From the NCBI RefSeq assembly GCF_015160855.1, contig NZ_CP063373.1, forward strand, positions 4,712,001 to 4,776,000: 64,000 nt of DNA, read 5' to 3'. Under the pieces are notes generated by a model. That model was not told where the DNA came from. It searched no databases and was given only the letters and a program-made list of their open reading frames with translations. This DNA is from Streptomyces ferrugineus (GTDB lineage Bacteria; Actinomycetota; Actinomycetes; Streptomycetales; Streptomycetaceae). Below, piece after piece: positions 1-8,935 of the stretch (positions are counted from its first letter, which is position 1; every line of letters begins with the position of its first letter). The position numbers and the translations under genes were made by a program.

Positions 1-1
1 G

Positions 2-1147
2 GAGGCGGGCAGCGCGGTCGCCGACATGTTCGCCGTCGACTACATCGGAGCGCTGGTCGGCGGCCTGGGCTTCCCGCTGTGGCTCCTGCCGACGTTCGGC
101 CAGCTGAAGGGCACGCTGGTGGTCGGCGCGGTCAACGCGGTGGCCGGTGTCATCGTGGTGGTGTTCATCTTCCGTCGGCAGATCCGGCGCTGGGTGCAGG
201 GCGCCCTGCTGGCCGGGGTCACCGCGGTACTGGCCGTGCTCGGTACGACGTACGCGCTCGCGGACGACCTGGAGGTGACCGCGCGCCAGCAGATGTACCG
301 GGACCCGATCGTCCACGCGGAGACGACGCCGTACCAGGAGATCGTCGTCACCCGCTCCACCGCCTTCACCGGCGAACCGGACATCCGGCTCTTCCTCAAC
401 GGCGACCTCCAGTTCAGCTCCGTCGACGAGTACCGCTACCACGAATCCCTCGTCCACCCCGCGCTCGCGGGCCCCCGCGCCAACGTGCTGATCATGGGCG
501 GCGGCGACGGGCTCGCCCTGCGCGAGGTGCTGCGCTACGACGACGTACGGCACGTCACCCTGGTGGAACTGGACCCGGCGATGACCCGGCTCGCGCGCGA
601 TTTCCGGCTCCTGCGCGACCTCAACGACAAGGCGCTGGAAGACCCGAGGGTCGAGGTGGTCAACGCCGACGCCTTCAACTGGCTGCGCGGCGCCCGGCAG
701 CGGTACGACGCGGTCGTCATCGACTTCCCCGACCCGGACACGGCGGCGCTGGCCAAGCTGTACTCGGTGGAGTTCTACCATCTGCTCGGCCAGGTCCTGA
801 CGCCGCAGAGCAGGGTGATGGTGCAGAGCGGGTCGCCGTTCTTCGCGCCGAAGACGTACTGGTCGATCGCGAAGACGATCGAGACGGCGGGCTACTCGAC
901 CTCCGAGTTCCAGGTCGACGTACCGAGCTTCGGCAACTGGGGTTTCGTCCTGGCCGGCCCGGGCGGCGGTACGTCCCCACCGCTGCGGCTGGCATCGGGT
1001 GCGCCGCGACTGCGCTACCTGGACGAGGCGGTCCTGAAGGCCGCCGCGGTGTTCCCCGTGGACCGCCGCCGCCAGGACGTACGGCCGAGCACGCTGATGG
1101 ACCCGGCCGTGCTGGAGTACGTGCTCGACGAGTGGGAGAACTACTGA
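2..1147 (+). CDS. Membrane-bound spermidine synthase-like aminopropyltransferase, 5' end outside window
   Basis: The frame is open from the first bases of the window, so the N-terminus is missing; the first ATG inside the window (base 26) is probably internal. The visible part begins with about three hydrophobic segments (residues 1-80 counted from that ATG) and continues into a spermidine synthase fold. The fold has a nucleotide-binding GGGDG motif (158-162), VELDP (180-184) and an aspartate-rich FPDPD loop near 232. Family members transfer an aminopropyl group from decarboxylated SAM to a polyamine, or act as related SAM-binding enzymes. The N-terminal membrane segments mark the long actinobacterial membrane form. 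The exact substrate cannot be told from sequence. Confidence 0.85.
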   Translation, partial: EAGSAVADMFAVDYIGALVGGLGFPLWLLPTFGQLKGTLVVGAVNAVAGVIVVVFIFRRQIRRWVQGALLAGVTAVLAVLGTTYALADDLEVTARQQMYRDPIVHAETTPYQEIVVTRSTAFTGEPDIRLFLNGDLQFSSVDEYRYHESLVHPALAGPRANVLIMGGGDGLALREVLRYDDVRHVTLVELDPAMTRLARDFRLLRDLNDKALEDPRVEVVNADAFNWLRGARQRYDAVVIDFPDPDTAALAKLYSVEFYHLLGQVLTPQSRVMVQSGSPFFAPKTYWSIAKTIETAGYSTSEFQVDVPSFGNWGFVLAGPGGGTSPPLRLASGAPRLRYLDEAVLKAAAVFPVDRRRQDVRPSTLMDPAVLEYVLDEWENY

Positions 1148-1205
1148 CCGCCTGCGGGCGAGATTCTTTGCGTGTGGGCAGGGACGGGCTCAGTAAGATC
1201 AGACC

Positions 1206-1643
1206 ATGAGCGTCGAGGTGCAGATCGTCCGCGAGGCGAGTGACGAGGTGGTTGGAGCACTCGCCAGTCTGCTCCCTCAGCTTTCGACGTCGGCCGGCCC
1301 CGTGGACCATGAATCGGTTGCGCGGCTGCTGAGCAGTGACGCGAACACACTGCTCCTCGCTTTCGTCGAGGGCAGCGCGGTCGGCATGCTGACCTTGATC
1401 ATGTTTCCGTTGCCGTCCGGTCTGCGAGCGCGCATCGAAGATGTCGTGGTCGATGAGGCGGTCCGGGGCCACGGCGTTGGCGCGGCCCTGACCGAGGAAG
1501 CGCTGCGACTGGCGCGGACAGCGGGTGCTCGAACCGTCGACCTCACATCTCGTCCATCCCGGCAGGCCGCGAACCGGCTGTACGAGCGCCTCGGATTCGA
1601 GGCCCGCGACTCCACGCTCTATCGCTTCGCCGTACAGGCATAA
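1206..1643 (+). CDS. GNAT family N-acetyltransferase
   Basis: This 145-residue protein is a single GNAT domain. The acetyl-CoA pyrophosphate-binding motif A is RGHGVGAAL at residues 87-95, followed by the helix EEALRLARTAGA and a C-terminal NRLYERLGFE strand-helix, which is the usual order. It lies 58 bases after the spermidine synthase gene on the same strand but has no strong ribosome-binding site. The acyl acceptor (a small amine, an antibiotic or a protein N-terminus) cannot be inferred. Confidence 0.85.
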   Translation: MSVEVQIVREASDEVVGALASLLPQLSTSAGPVDHESVARLLSSDANTLLLAFVEGSAVGMLTLIMFPLPSGLRARIEDVVVDEAVRGHGVGAALTEEALRLARTAGARTVDLTSRPSRQAANRLYERLGFEARDSTLYRFAVQA

Positions 1644-1689
1644 GCAGACAAACCCGATCATTTTCCGGCCCGTCGGCAACACCACGCCC

Positions 1690-2910
1690 TCAGGAGGCCG
1701 CACGTTCCTGAAGCAGCGTGCGCTCCGCGGGGTTGGTGGTCAGTTCGAGGGCGAGACGGTCCGCGGTGCGGGCCTCGTCGGGGCGGTCGAGTGCGCGCAG
1801 CAGGTCGGCGCGGGTGGCGTGGAACAGGTAGTAGTGGTCGAGCTCCGGGGCCAGGTCGTCCACCTCGACCAGGGCGGCGCGCGGGCCCCGGGTGTAGCGG
1901 AGGGCGACCGCGCGGTGGAGGCGCGTGACCGGCGACGGGGCGAGGTGCAGCAGCATGTCGTACAGCAGCACGATCTGCTCCCAGTCGGTGTCCGCCCAGC
2001 GCGGCGCCTCCGCGTGACAGGCGACGATCGCGGCCTGGAGCTGGTACGGGCCCGGGCGCTGCCGCCTGATGGCACGGGTCAGCAGCGCCGCGGCCGCCGC
2101 GATCGCCTCGTGGTCCCACAGGGAGCGGTCCTGGTCCTCGAGCCGCACGAGGGTGCCCTCGGGGGTGAAGCGGGCGGCCGTCCGGGCCCGGTGCAGCCGG
2201 ATCAGCGCCAGCAGCCCGGCCACCTCGGGCTCGGTCGGCATCAGCCGGTCGAGCAGCGCCGCCAGCCACTCGGCGTCGTCGGCGAGGTCGTGCGACTGAG
2301 CCTGTCCGGCGGTGGAGAGGTAGCCCTCGTTGAACAGCAGGTAGATGACCGCGAGGACCTGGGAGAGGCGACCGGCCAGCTCTTCGTGGTCGGGTACGCG
2401 GTACGGGATCCCCGCCCTGGTGATCTTCTGCTTGGCCCGCGTGATGCGCTGCGCCACCGTCGACTCCCGTACCAGGAAGGCGCGGGCGATCTGCGCGGTG
2501 GTCAGACCGCACACCACCCGAAGGGTGAGGGCGATCTGCGCCTCCTGCGTCAGCGCGGGGTGGCAGCAGGTGAAGATCAGCCGCAGTCGTTCGTCCGGTT
2601 CCGAGGTCTCGCCGTCGTCCGGTGGCCACCGCAGCCGCGCGAGCTTGCGCCGGTAGTTCTCCTGGCGCCGCAGCAGGTCCAGGCCGCGCCGCCGGGCCAC
2701 CGTGAACAGCCAGGCGTCGGGCCGCTCCGGGATGCCCTCCTGCGGCCAGCGCTTCAGCGCCACCAGTACCGCGTCCTGCACCAGGTCCTCGGCGGTGGAG
2801 AAGTCGCCGGTCACCTGGATCAGCGAGGCGGCCAGCCGGCCCGCGTGCTCCCGGACCACGCGCGCCAGCCGGTCGTGCGACTCAGCCGTCCCGTACGGCG
2901 ATGAGGTCAC
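1690..2910 (-). CDS. ECF42-type RNA polymerase sigma factor with long C-terminal extension
   Basis: The first 175 residues hold sigma region 2 (DLVQDAVLVALKRWP, for -10 recognition) and sigma region 4 (helix-turn-helix around LTTAQIARAFLVRESTVAQR). Roughly 230 further residues form the helical, TPR-like extension (DUF6596 type) that defines the ECF42 group. ECF42 factors usually lack an anti-sigma factor and depend on this extension. The start is GTG at 2910. The gene follows the DGPF gene by 6 bases and ends the three-gene unit VOC-DGPF-ECF, the standard ECF42 neighbourhood. The regulated genes are probably this operon; the inducing signal is unknown. Confidence 0.92.
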   Translation of the reverse strand: MTSSPYGTAESHDRLARVVREHAGRLAASLIQVTGDFSTAEDLVQDAVLVALKRWPQEGIPERPDAWLFTVARRRGLDLLRRQENYRRKLARLRWPPDDGETSEPDERLRLIFTCCHPALTQEAQIALTLRVVCGLTTAQIARAFLVRESTVAQRITRAKQKITRAGIPYRVPDHEELAGRLSQVLAVIYLLFNEGYLSTAGQAQSHDLADDAEWLAALLDRLMPTEPEVAGLLALIRLHRARTAARFTPEGTLVRLEDQDRSLWDHEAIAAAAALLTRAIRRQRPGPYQLQAAIVACHAEAPRWADTDWEQIVLLYDMLLHLAPSPVTRLHRAVALRYTRGPRAALVEVDDLAPELDHYYLFHATRADLLRALDRPDEARTADRLALELTTNPAERTLLQERAAS

Positions 2911-2916
2911 CGCCGC

Positions 2917-3270
2917 TCACTCCATCGGGCCGGTCTCCACCGGGCGGATCTCGACCACCGGACAGCCGGGCCACGTCCGCACCATCCGCAGGGCCTCGTC
3001 GAGGTCGGCGACGTCGATCTCGGTGTATCCGCTGACGACCTCCTTGCCCTCGACGAACGGCCCGTCGACCACGACCGGCTCCCCAGCCCCCAGCCGTACG
3101 GTCGTCGCCGTCTCCGGATCCCGCAGCTTCTGCCCACCCGTGATCCGGCCGGCGTGGGCGGCGAACCACTCGTTGACCCGCTCGAACGCCCGCGCCCGCT
3201 CGGCCGGTCCCATCGCCCGGAACTCGGCGGCGAACTCCTCGGTCTCGACGAACAACAGCACGTACTTCAC
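2917..3270 (-). CDS. YCII-related DGPF-domain protein
   Basis: This 117-residue protein carries the motif that names the DGPF family (VVDGPFVEGKE, about residues 70-80) in a ferredoxin-like YCII fold. Proteins of this family are encoded next to ECF42 sigma factors and are the expected targets of that sigma factor; their biochemical role is not established. Its start codon overlaps the stop of the upstream VOC gene by 4 bases (3267-3270), so the two are translationally coupled. Confidence 0.9.
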   Translation of the reverse strand: MKYVLLFVETEEFAAEFRAMGPAERARAFERVNEWFAAHAGRITGGQKLRDPETATTVRLGAGEPVVVDGPFVEGKEVVSGYTEIDVADLDEALRMVRTWPGCPVVEIRPVETGPME

Positions 3271-3758
3271 GACTGGCCTCCCTGTCCCATCATGGCCGCC
3301 ATCCGCCGCTGCGCCTCCTGCGGCGTCACGTCCTCCACATGCGTGGCCACCGTCCAGCAGTGCCCGTACGGGTCGACTACCGTCCCGTCCCGGTCGCCGT
3401 AGAACTGATCCTCCGGCGCCCGCTTCAGCGTCGCCCCAAGCTCCACGGCACGAGCGACGACCGCGTCCACGTCCTCGACGTAGAGGAACAGGAACGTGGG
3501 GCTGCCGGGCAGGCCTCCGGCGGGCGGAGCCTCGGTCCCCAGCATGGGCGAGGCGTCCTCGACGATGACGACCGAGTCCCCGATCTCGATCTCGGCGTGC
3601 GCGACGGTCCCGCCCGGACCCGGGAACCGCATCCGCTCGGTGGCCCCGAACACCTCACGATAGAACTCGAGCGCCTTGGCGGCGCCCTGGACGACCAGAC
3701 ACGGGGTGACCCGGCGATAGGCGTCGGGAATCGGCTTCGGCCCGTTTGACGATGACAT
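3267..3758 (-). CDS. VOC family protein, PhnB/glyoxalase-like
   Basis: This 163-residue protein has the paired beta-alpha-beta-beta-beta modules of the vicinal oxygen chelate superfamily. It shows the PhnB-like opening RRVTPCLVVQGAAKALEFYREVFGA (split across residues 14-38), an HAEIEIGDSVVIVED segment and the ending DRDGTVVDPYGHCWTVATH. PhnB-like proteins often lack a complete catalytic metal site, so activity is uncertain. It is the first gene of the ECF42 unit and overlaps the DGPF gene, suggesting stress-related or small-molecule detoxification. Confidence 0.87.
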   Translation of the reverse strand: MSSSNGPKPIPDAYRRVTPCLVVQGAAKALEFYREVFGATERMRFPGPGGTVAHAEIEIGDSVVIVEDASPMLGTEAPPAGGLPGSPTFLFLYVEDVDAVVARAVELGATLKRAPEDQFYGDRDGTVVDPYGHCWTVATHVEDVTPQEAQRRMAAMMGQGGQS

Positions 3759-3867
3759 GGCTCGCCTCCTTGTGGCTCCTGTGCAGGGCGGGAATGCCCT
3801 GCTACTGCCCTGCTACCAAGAAGACGATCGGCGGACCGTCGGATACGACAGCCACACCGATCGGATT

Positions 3868-4366
3868 CCCGGATTTCCGCGTGCGTCGCCGAGGGTGAGG
3901 GCCGGCTGCGAGGCGACCAGCGGCCCGGCCTGCATGGCGTGCTCCAGCAGGAGCAGCGCGCACACGCCGGTCGCCGCGAACCCGTACGCCGGAACGCGGC
4001 GGCGGCGAGGGCCACGGCCAGCCCCAGGCACACGACGAGCGCGGGAATCCAGCGATCAAGGGCCACATGCGTGCGGTTGCCGGTCGGCGCGGCGGCGGCG
4101 AGCGCGACCGCCAGCCCCGCCACCACCCCCGCCACGGCCAGCCAGCCCGTGCCCGGCGGATGCCGGTGCATCAGCACGGAGGCGACGATCACCGTGAGCA
4201 TGCCGGCCAGCCAGACGGGCCGTCGCAGCAGATCGAGCAGCAGCCCGGCCCGGAACCCCTGCGAGCGCGGGACGGTGAGCGCCGCCTTGCGCTGCAGCAC
4301 GGTCGCCACGGCGTTGCTCAAGGCCGCGCAGAGCGCGAAGACGACGGAGAGCGGGGTGTGCAGCGC
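3868..4366 (-). pseudogene. Decayed DMT/EamA-family transporter
   Basis: The minus strand starts with a recognisable transporter N-terminus: a HTPLSVVFALCAAL segment just upstream of a TTG at 4321, then NAVATVLQRKAALTVPRSQG. It then jumps from the second helix straight to a middle helix (GWLAVAGVVAGLAVALAAAA), omitting roughly two helices. Further on, the C-terminal block GFAATGVCALLLLEHAMQAG appears in a different frame near 3900-3990. An in-frame TGA precedes the N-terminal block and no good start codon is left. Two internal deletions plus a frame change make this a dead gene. The family assignment rests on my recall of intact actinobacterial homologues. Confidence 0.75.
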
Positions 4367-4475
4367 GGGTCACCTCCCGGACCGGCGGGCATGCGACACC
4401 GGTCGGCCGCGTCCTGTCCTGCCACCGTCGCCCGCGGCTCTCGCGCCCGCGCGGGGAACGTGCTGCCGCCCGCGA

Positions 4476-5540
4476 TCAGTCGGCGACGGCCTCGATCAGC
4501 GAGAACGGTACGGCGTCGACGAGCGGCGTCACCGACGTCAGGGAGAGGCCGGCGCGCCCGCACACCTCCGCGAAGTCCTCGCGGGTGCGCTCCCTGCCGC
4601 CCAGGTTCACCAGCATGTTGAGGTCGCTGAGACAGGTGATCCCGGCGTCGCTCGCATGGTCCTCGGCTGTGGTGCCGACGGACTCGGGCAGCACGGGCTC
4701 CACGATCAGGACGATCCCCCCGGGCGGCAGCACCTCGCGGCAGTGCGTCAGGATCGTGACCGCCTGTTCGTCCGACCAGTCGTGCAGGACGCTCTTCATC
4801 AGGTACACGTCCGAGCCCTCGGGGACGGAGCGGAAGAAGTCCCCCGAGCGCACGGAGCAGCGGTCGGCCAGCCCGTGTCGTTCCAGCGTCTTCGGTGCCC
4901 CGGCCAGGCCCTGCTCGGTGTCGAAGACCACGCCGGTGAGTTGTGGATGCGCGCCTAGCACCGCGGAGAGGAGGGTGCCGTCGCCCCCGCCGACATCCGT
5001 GACCGACGTGAACCGTTCGAAGTCGAAGGCGTACGGCAGCACGGCGGCCGTCTCGGCGACGGCTTGGCTCATCGCCGCGTTGAACTGCGCGGAGAGATCA
5101 GGGTGTTGGGCGAGGTGAGTGAAGAAGTCCGTGCCGAAGACGCCGTCGAACGCGACCTCCCCGGTGCGGACGCTGCCGTCCAGGTGCTCCCAGGCACGGA
5201 TGATCGCCGGCTCGGTGAACATCCGCACGAACGAGGTGAGCGACTCGGGGTGCCCGGGGTCGAGCAGTGCTCCGGCCGAAGTCACCGAGAAGGTGTCGGG
5301 GGCGTGCTCCGTCAGCAGGCCGAGGCCGGCCAGAGCACGCACCAGCCGCGCCATGGCCTGTGGTTCGGCGCCGGCGTCGGCGGCCACCGCGGCGGCCCGG
5401 CGCGGGGTGTCACCGACGAGCTCCACCACCCGCAACCGGACCGCGGCGCGCACGGTCTGCGCGGCCATGCTCCCGAACGCGAGCCGGGCGATCAGGTCGC
5501 GGTCCGCCATGGCCACTGTCTGGACATCGGTGTTCGACAC
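4476..5540 (-). CDS. SAM-dependent O-methyltransferase, acetylserotonin/hydroxyneurosporene type
   Basis: The 354-residue protein has an N-terminal winged-helix dimerisation domain (residues about 10-110) and a class I methyltransferase domain. Motif I is DVGGGDGTLL, and the later block MKSVLHDWSDEQAV contains the conserved His-Asp-Trp of small-molecule O-methyltransferases, then PPGGIVLIVEPVLPE. The GTG start at 5540 has AGGACAG seven bases upstream. Such enzymes methylate phenolic or hydroxyl groups of secondary metabolites, but no biosynthetic cluster surrounds it. The AraC-type regulator gene lies directly upstream on the same strand and may control it. Confidence 0.88.
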   Translation of the reverse strand: MSNTDVQTVAMADRDLIARLAFGSMAAQTVRAAVRLRVVELVGDTPRRAAAVAADAGAEPQAMARLVRALAGLGLLTEHAPDTFSVTSAGALLDPGHPESLTSFVRMFTEPAIIRAWEHLDGSVRTGEVAFDGVFGTDFFTHLAQHPDLSAQFNAAMSQAVAETAAVLPYAFDFERFTSVTDVGGGDGTLLSAVLGAHPQLTGVVFDTEQGLAGAPKTLERHGLADRCSVRSGDFFRSVPEGSDVYLMKSVLHDWSDEQAVTILTHCREVLPPGGIVLIVEPVLPESVGTTAEDHASDAGITCLSDLNMLVNLGGRERTREDFAEVCGRAGLSLTSVTPLVDAVPFSLIEAVAD

Positions 5541-5625
5541 AGGTGCTGTCCTTTCGTGTGGGGTGATACGTGCGTGAACCGGCGTGTGCGGGCGCGTGTG
5601 ACTGTCCTTCGGCGCGCGGTGCGCG

Positions 5626-6456
5626 TCAGCCGGCGGTCGTGTTCATGTCGGCCAGGGCGCCCGGCGTGCAGCCGGAGAGGGCCAGTACATCTCGATGGAG
5701 ATGGGACTGATCGGCGTATCCGCAGGTCAGCGCGATGTCACTGACACGCTCACCCGCGCACAGCGCGCGGGCGGCCCGGTCGAAGCGGACCAGCATGGCG
5801 GCCCGCTTGGGGGTGAGGCCGATCTGGGCACCGAATCTGGACCACAGCCGCTTGCGGCTCCATCCGCAGGACGTCGCGAGGTCGGCGACCCGGACCCGCC
5901 CCCGACTGGCCACGATCGCGTCCCACGCGGCGGCGACCTCCGGCGACATGGCCGGCGCCTCGACGGCCCGCCGCGTGAGGAACTCCTCGGTCAGCGCGAG
6001 GCGTTCGTGCCATGTCCCGGCGTCGGTCAGCCGCTCGCCGAGGCGGCGCGCGCGTGGCCCCCACAGGTCGTCGAGACCGGTGACGGACCCCTGCAGTTCG
6101 CAGGGGGAGACGCCCAGCAGCGCGTATGCGGCCCGGGGCGACAAGTGCACCTCGACGCACTCGACACGCTCACCGCGAACACGGGCCGGCCCCGGCGACA
6201 GCGAGGCCACGAGGCCGCGCATGGATCGGTGACCGGTGGGGCTCTCCACCGTGAGCGGGGTGTCACCGAGACCGATGACCAGGATCACGGCGGGCTGGGG
6301 GAGTACCCGCAGGTCCAGCCCTACGCCGGCGCGGTCACGGAATCCGGCCATCCGCACTCCGTCGAGTGACCTGCCGCCGAGCGGGTGCACGATCTCCCAG
6401 CCGGCGTCGGCATCGCGATCCACGGGAGCGGCGGCCCCGGCCTCATGTGTGCGCAT
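5626..6456 (-). CDS. AraC family transcriptional regulator
   Basis: The C-terminal third holds the double helix-turn-helix of the AraC family. The first unit is VRVADLATSCGWSRKRLWSRF and the second is RVSDIALTCGYADQSHLHRD, followed by the typical LSGCTPGALA ending. The N-terminal 170 residues form a ligand-sensing region that I cannot assign. It sits 85 bases upstream of the O-methyltransferase gene in the same direction, a plausible regulator-target pair, although the two could be independent. Confidence 0.87.
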   Translation of the reverse strand: MRTHEAGAAAPVDRDADAGWEIVHPLGGRSLDGVRMAGFRDRAGVGLDLRVLPQPAVILVIGLGDTPLTVESPTGHRSMRGLVASLSPGPARVRGERVECVEVHLSPRAAYALLGVSPCELQGSVTGLDDLWGPRARRLGERLTDAGTWHERLALTEEFLTRRAVEAPAMSPEVAAAWDAIVASRGRVRVADLATSCGWSRKRLWSRFGAQIGLTPKRAAMLVRFDRAARALCAGERVSDIALTCGYADQSHLHRDVLALSGCTPGALADMNTTAG

Positions 6457-6562
6457 GCCTCTACGGTCGCCGAGATCGGCCGTCCTGTCTTGGACGAAAG
6501 TTCCGCGGACCTGGACGGCCGGGCGGGCGGGGCCCGCCCGGCCGTGCTGTCGGCCCCGGGGA

Positions 6563-8209
6563 TCAGGCCGTGGCCGGCAGCACGTGGTCGCCCACGCCGT
6601 CCGTGCTCAGGCACAGCGAGCAGACCACCGCGTCATGGGTGGCACAGGCGGTGAGGTCCGGGCGCTCGTACGGCTGGTGGCAGACATGGCAGTCGAGGGT
6701 GAGGGCGCTGGGGTTGCCGTCGCCGTCCAGGAGGGGCTCGTCGATGCCGTCGTCGGTGCGGCGCAGGTAGTACCGGCCCTGGGTGACGACGGCCATGAGC
6801 GGGGTGAGGAGGAAGGCGATCACGGCCGCGGCGACGGGGGAGTACGGCTGGAGGGTGTCACCGAGGGCGTGGAAGTACATGGCGATGGACAGCCCGGAGG
6901 CGGCGCCGAACGCCACGACGCCGACCGGGTTGACGGCGTGGAGCATGCCGCGGCGGAACTCCGGCTGGAGCGGGGAGAGCTTCAGCAGGTACTTGTTGAC
7001 GCCGATGTCGGTGGCGACGGTGACGACCCAGGCGATGGCACAGTTCGAGTAGAAGCCGAGGATGCTGTTGAGGAAGCTGAACATGTCGGCTTCCATCAGG
7101 ATCAGCGCGAACGTCAGGTTGACCAGCACGAAGATCATGCGGCCCGGGTAGCGCTTGGTGACGCGGGTGAAGGAGTTCGTCCACGCCAGCGAACCGGAGT
7201 ACGCGTTCGTCACGTTGATCTTGATCTGGCTGATGACGACCAGGACCACGGCCAGCGGGACGACCATCCAGGACGGCATCATCGCGTCGAAGGCGCTGCG
7301 GAACTGCTGGATCGGCTCGGGCGCGGCGGCCGGTCCGACCTCGGCGAGGATGTACACGGCGAGGAAGACACCGATGGCCTGCTTCAACGCGCCGAGCACC
7401 ACCCAGCCGGGCCCGGCCATCACCACGGCCGTCCACCAACTGCGCTTGTTCTCCTCGGTCTTGGGCGGCATGAAGCGCAGGTAGTCGATCTGCTCGCCGA
7501 TCTGCGCGATGAGCGACAGACACACGCCGGCGCCGAGGAGCACGGAGGCGGTGTTGACGCCGCCCTCGCCGTCGGTGCCGGCGTAGGCGAGGAAGCGGTC
7601 GACCGTGCCGGGGTCGGTGGCGACCAGGTAGACCAGCGGGCCGACCATCAGCAGCAGCCAGATCGGGGTGGTCCACACCTGGAGCTTGCTCAGCGCCTTC
7701 ATGCCGTAGATCACCAGCGGGATGACCATGAGGGTGGAGACCAGGTATCCCAGCCACAACGGCATTCCGAGGCCGAGCTTCAGCCCCTGGGCCATGATCG
7801 AGCCCTCGAGGGCGAAGAAGATGAAGGTGAAGCTGGCGAAGATGACGCTGGTCAGGACGGACCCGTAGTACCCGAAGCCGGAGCCGCGGGTGATCAGGTC
7901 GAGGTCGATGTTGTAGCGGGCGCCGTAGTACGCGAGCGGAAGGCCGGTCACGAAGATGACGACGGCGGCGACGGCGATCGCCACGAGCGCGTTCCCCGTG
8001 CCGTGGGCCAGACCGATGCCGGCGCCGATGGAGAAGTCGGCCATGTAGGCGATTCCACCGAGGGCGGTGGTGGCCACGACCATGGGGCTCCACCGGCGGT
8101 AACTGCGCGGCGCGAAACGGAGGGTGTAGTCCTCCAGCGTCTCCTTGACCGCTTGGTCGGCGACGGCCGACGTCGTCGACATCGTCGATCGTGACTCGGT
8201 GGTGCTCAT
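6563..8209 (-). CDS. NCS1-family purine/cytosine-type permease with C-terminal Cys/His-rich domain
   Basis: This 548-residue protein has about twelve membrane helices of the NCS1 nucleobase:cation symporter family, with the conserved opening block (TTALGGIAYMADFSIGAGIG and ITRGSGFGYYG). After the last helix a soluble tail of about 70 residues contains Cys507, Cys510, Cys522, His525, Cys530 and Cys533 in the pattern C-x2-C-x11-C-x2-H-x4-C-x2-C, which looks like a zinc-binding module. I place the start at ATG 8209 because GGGAGG lies four bases upstream; a GTG at 8212 is too close to it. The substrate is probably a nucleobase or hydantoin-like compound. The tail suggests a regulatory or docking function. 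Confidence 0.88.
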   Translation of the reverse strand: MSTTESRSTMSTTSAVADQAVKETLEDYTLRFAPRSYRRWSPMVVATTALGGIAYMADFSIGAGIGLAHGTGNALVAIAVAAVVIFVTGLPLAYYGARYNIDLDLITRGSGFGYYGSVLTSVIFASFTFIFFALEGSIMAQGLKLGLGMPLWLGYLVSTLMVIPLVIYGMKALSKLQVWTTPIWLLLMVGPLVYLVATDPGTVDRFLAYAGTDGEGGVNTASVLLGAGVCLSLIAQIGEQIDYLRFMPPKTEENKRSWWTAVVMAGPGWVVLGALKQAIGVFLAVYILAEVGPAAAPEPIQQFRSAFDAMMPSWMVVPLAVVLVVISQIKINVTNAYSGSLAWTNSFTRVTKRYPGRMIFVLVNLTFALILMEADMFSFLNSILGFYSNCAIAWVVTVATDIGVNKYLLKLSPLQPEFRRGMLHAVNPVGVVAFGAASGLSIAMYFHALGDTLQPYSPVAAAVIAFLLTPLMAVVTQGRYYLRRTDDGIDEPLLDGDGNPSALTLDCHVCHQPYERPDLTACATHDAVVCSLCLSTDGVGDHVLPATA

Positions 8210-8353
8210 CACGCCTCCCGGTGGGGCTGGGTGCGGGTGCTGCGTCGAAGTGGGCAGCCCCGCATGGCGTCATCGGCACGACGGGGAGTATGACGGGCCG
8301 TCATGAGTGCCTTCGGCGGCCTGTATACGACTGTGATCCCACAGCCGGTCACG

Positions 8354-8860
8354 TTAGATAGCTGTTGTTACCACCGGTTTCGCCTTGTCGTGAACACGAT
8401 GTTTCGGCGTCGCACGCAGCGCGTCGGCGGCCTTGGCCACCCGCACCGCCGGGTCGATCCAGTGAAGCGCCGTCGCCGTCGCCGACACGACCACGTCATA
8501 CGACACCTCCGGCAGCGGCCAGCGCTCGAACTCGGCCGTCACCACCTCCACCCCCGCGGCCCCGGCCAGATCGCGGCGCGCGATCGCGGCCATCCGCGGC
8601 CCCGCCTCGACGGCCGTGACCCGACACCCGCGCCCGGCGAGCGGCACCGTCGCCTGACCGGTCCCGCAGCCCACCTCCAACACCCGACTGCCGGCCCCGG
8701 CACCGGCGAGCTCGTCCAGATCGTCGTACAGCTCCGACGGATATCCGGGCCTGGCCCGGTCGTACCGCTCCGCGTCCTCGTCGAATGTGCGGCTCAGGCG
8801 GGTCCGCAGGGATTCCTCGGGCCGGTCGTCGCGTTGCGCGCGCGTGAGATCGTCGGGCAT
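8354..8860 (-). pseudogene. 3'-truncated class I SAM methyltransferase
   Basis: The reading frame starts with MPDDLTRAQRD and shows a good methyltransferase N-terminus (RTFDEDAERYDRARPGYP, motif I LEVGCGTGQATVPLA, ATALHWIDPAVRV). Homology stops abruptly after AADALR, where the strand usually written as PGG would follow. A tail of about 17 unrelated residues then runs to a stop. At 168 residues it is about 90 residues shorter than its relatives and lacks the C-terminal sheet. It is most likely an inactive remnant, though a short protein could still be made. Confidence 0.7.
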
Positions 8861-8935
8861 GGGGGTCACGCTGGCGAGAGGGCTCCCCGCCGGCGCGACG
8901 GTTTCCCCGCACCCTGCCTTTCCGATGGGAGAAGA

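Noticed and set aside
4476..6456. A biosynthetic gene cluster around the O-methyltransferase
   Set aside because: No polyketide synthase, peptide synthetase, terpene cyclase or precursor peptide gene is near it; only an AraC regulator accompanies it.
6236..8194. A 652-codon plus-strand frame opposite the NCS1 permease
   Set aside because: It is rich in His, Asp and Gly repeats typical of antisense frames in high-GC DNA. The permease with helices and tail is clearly on the other strand.
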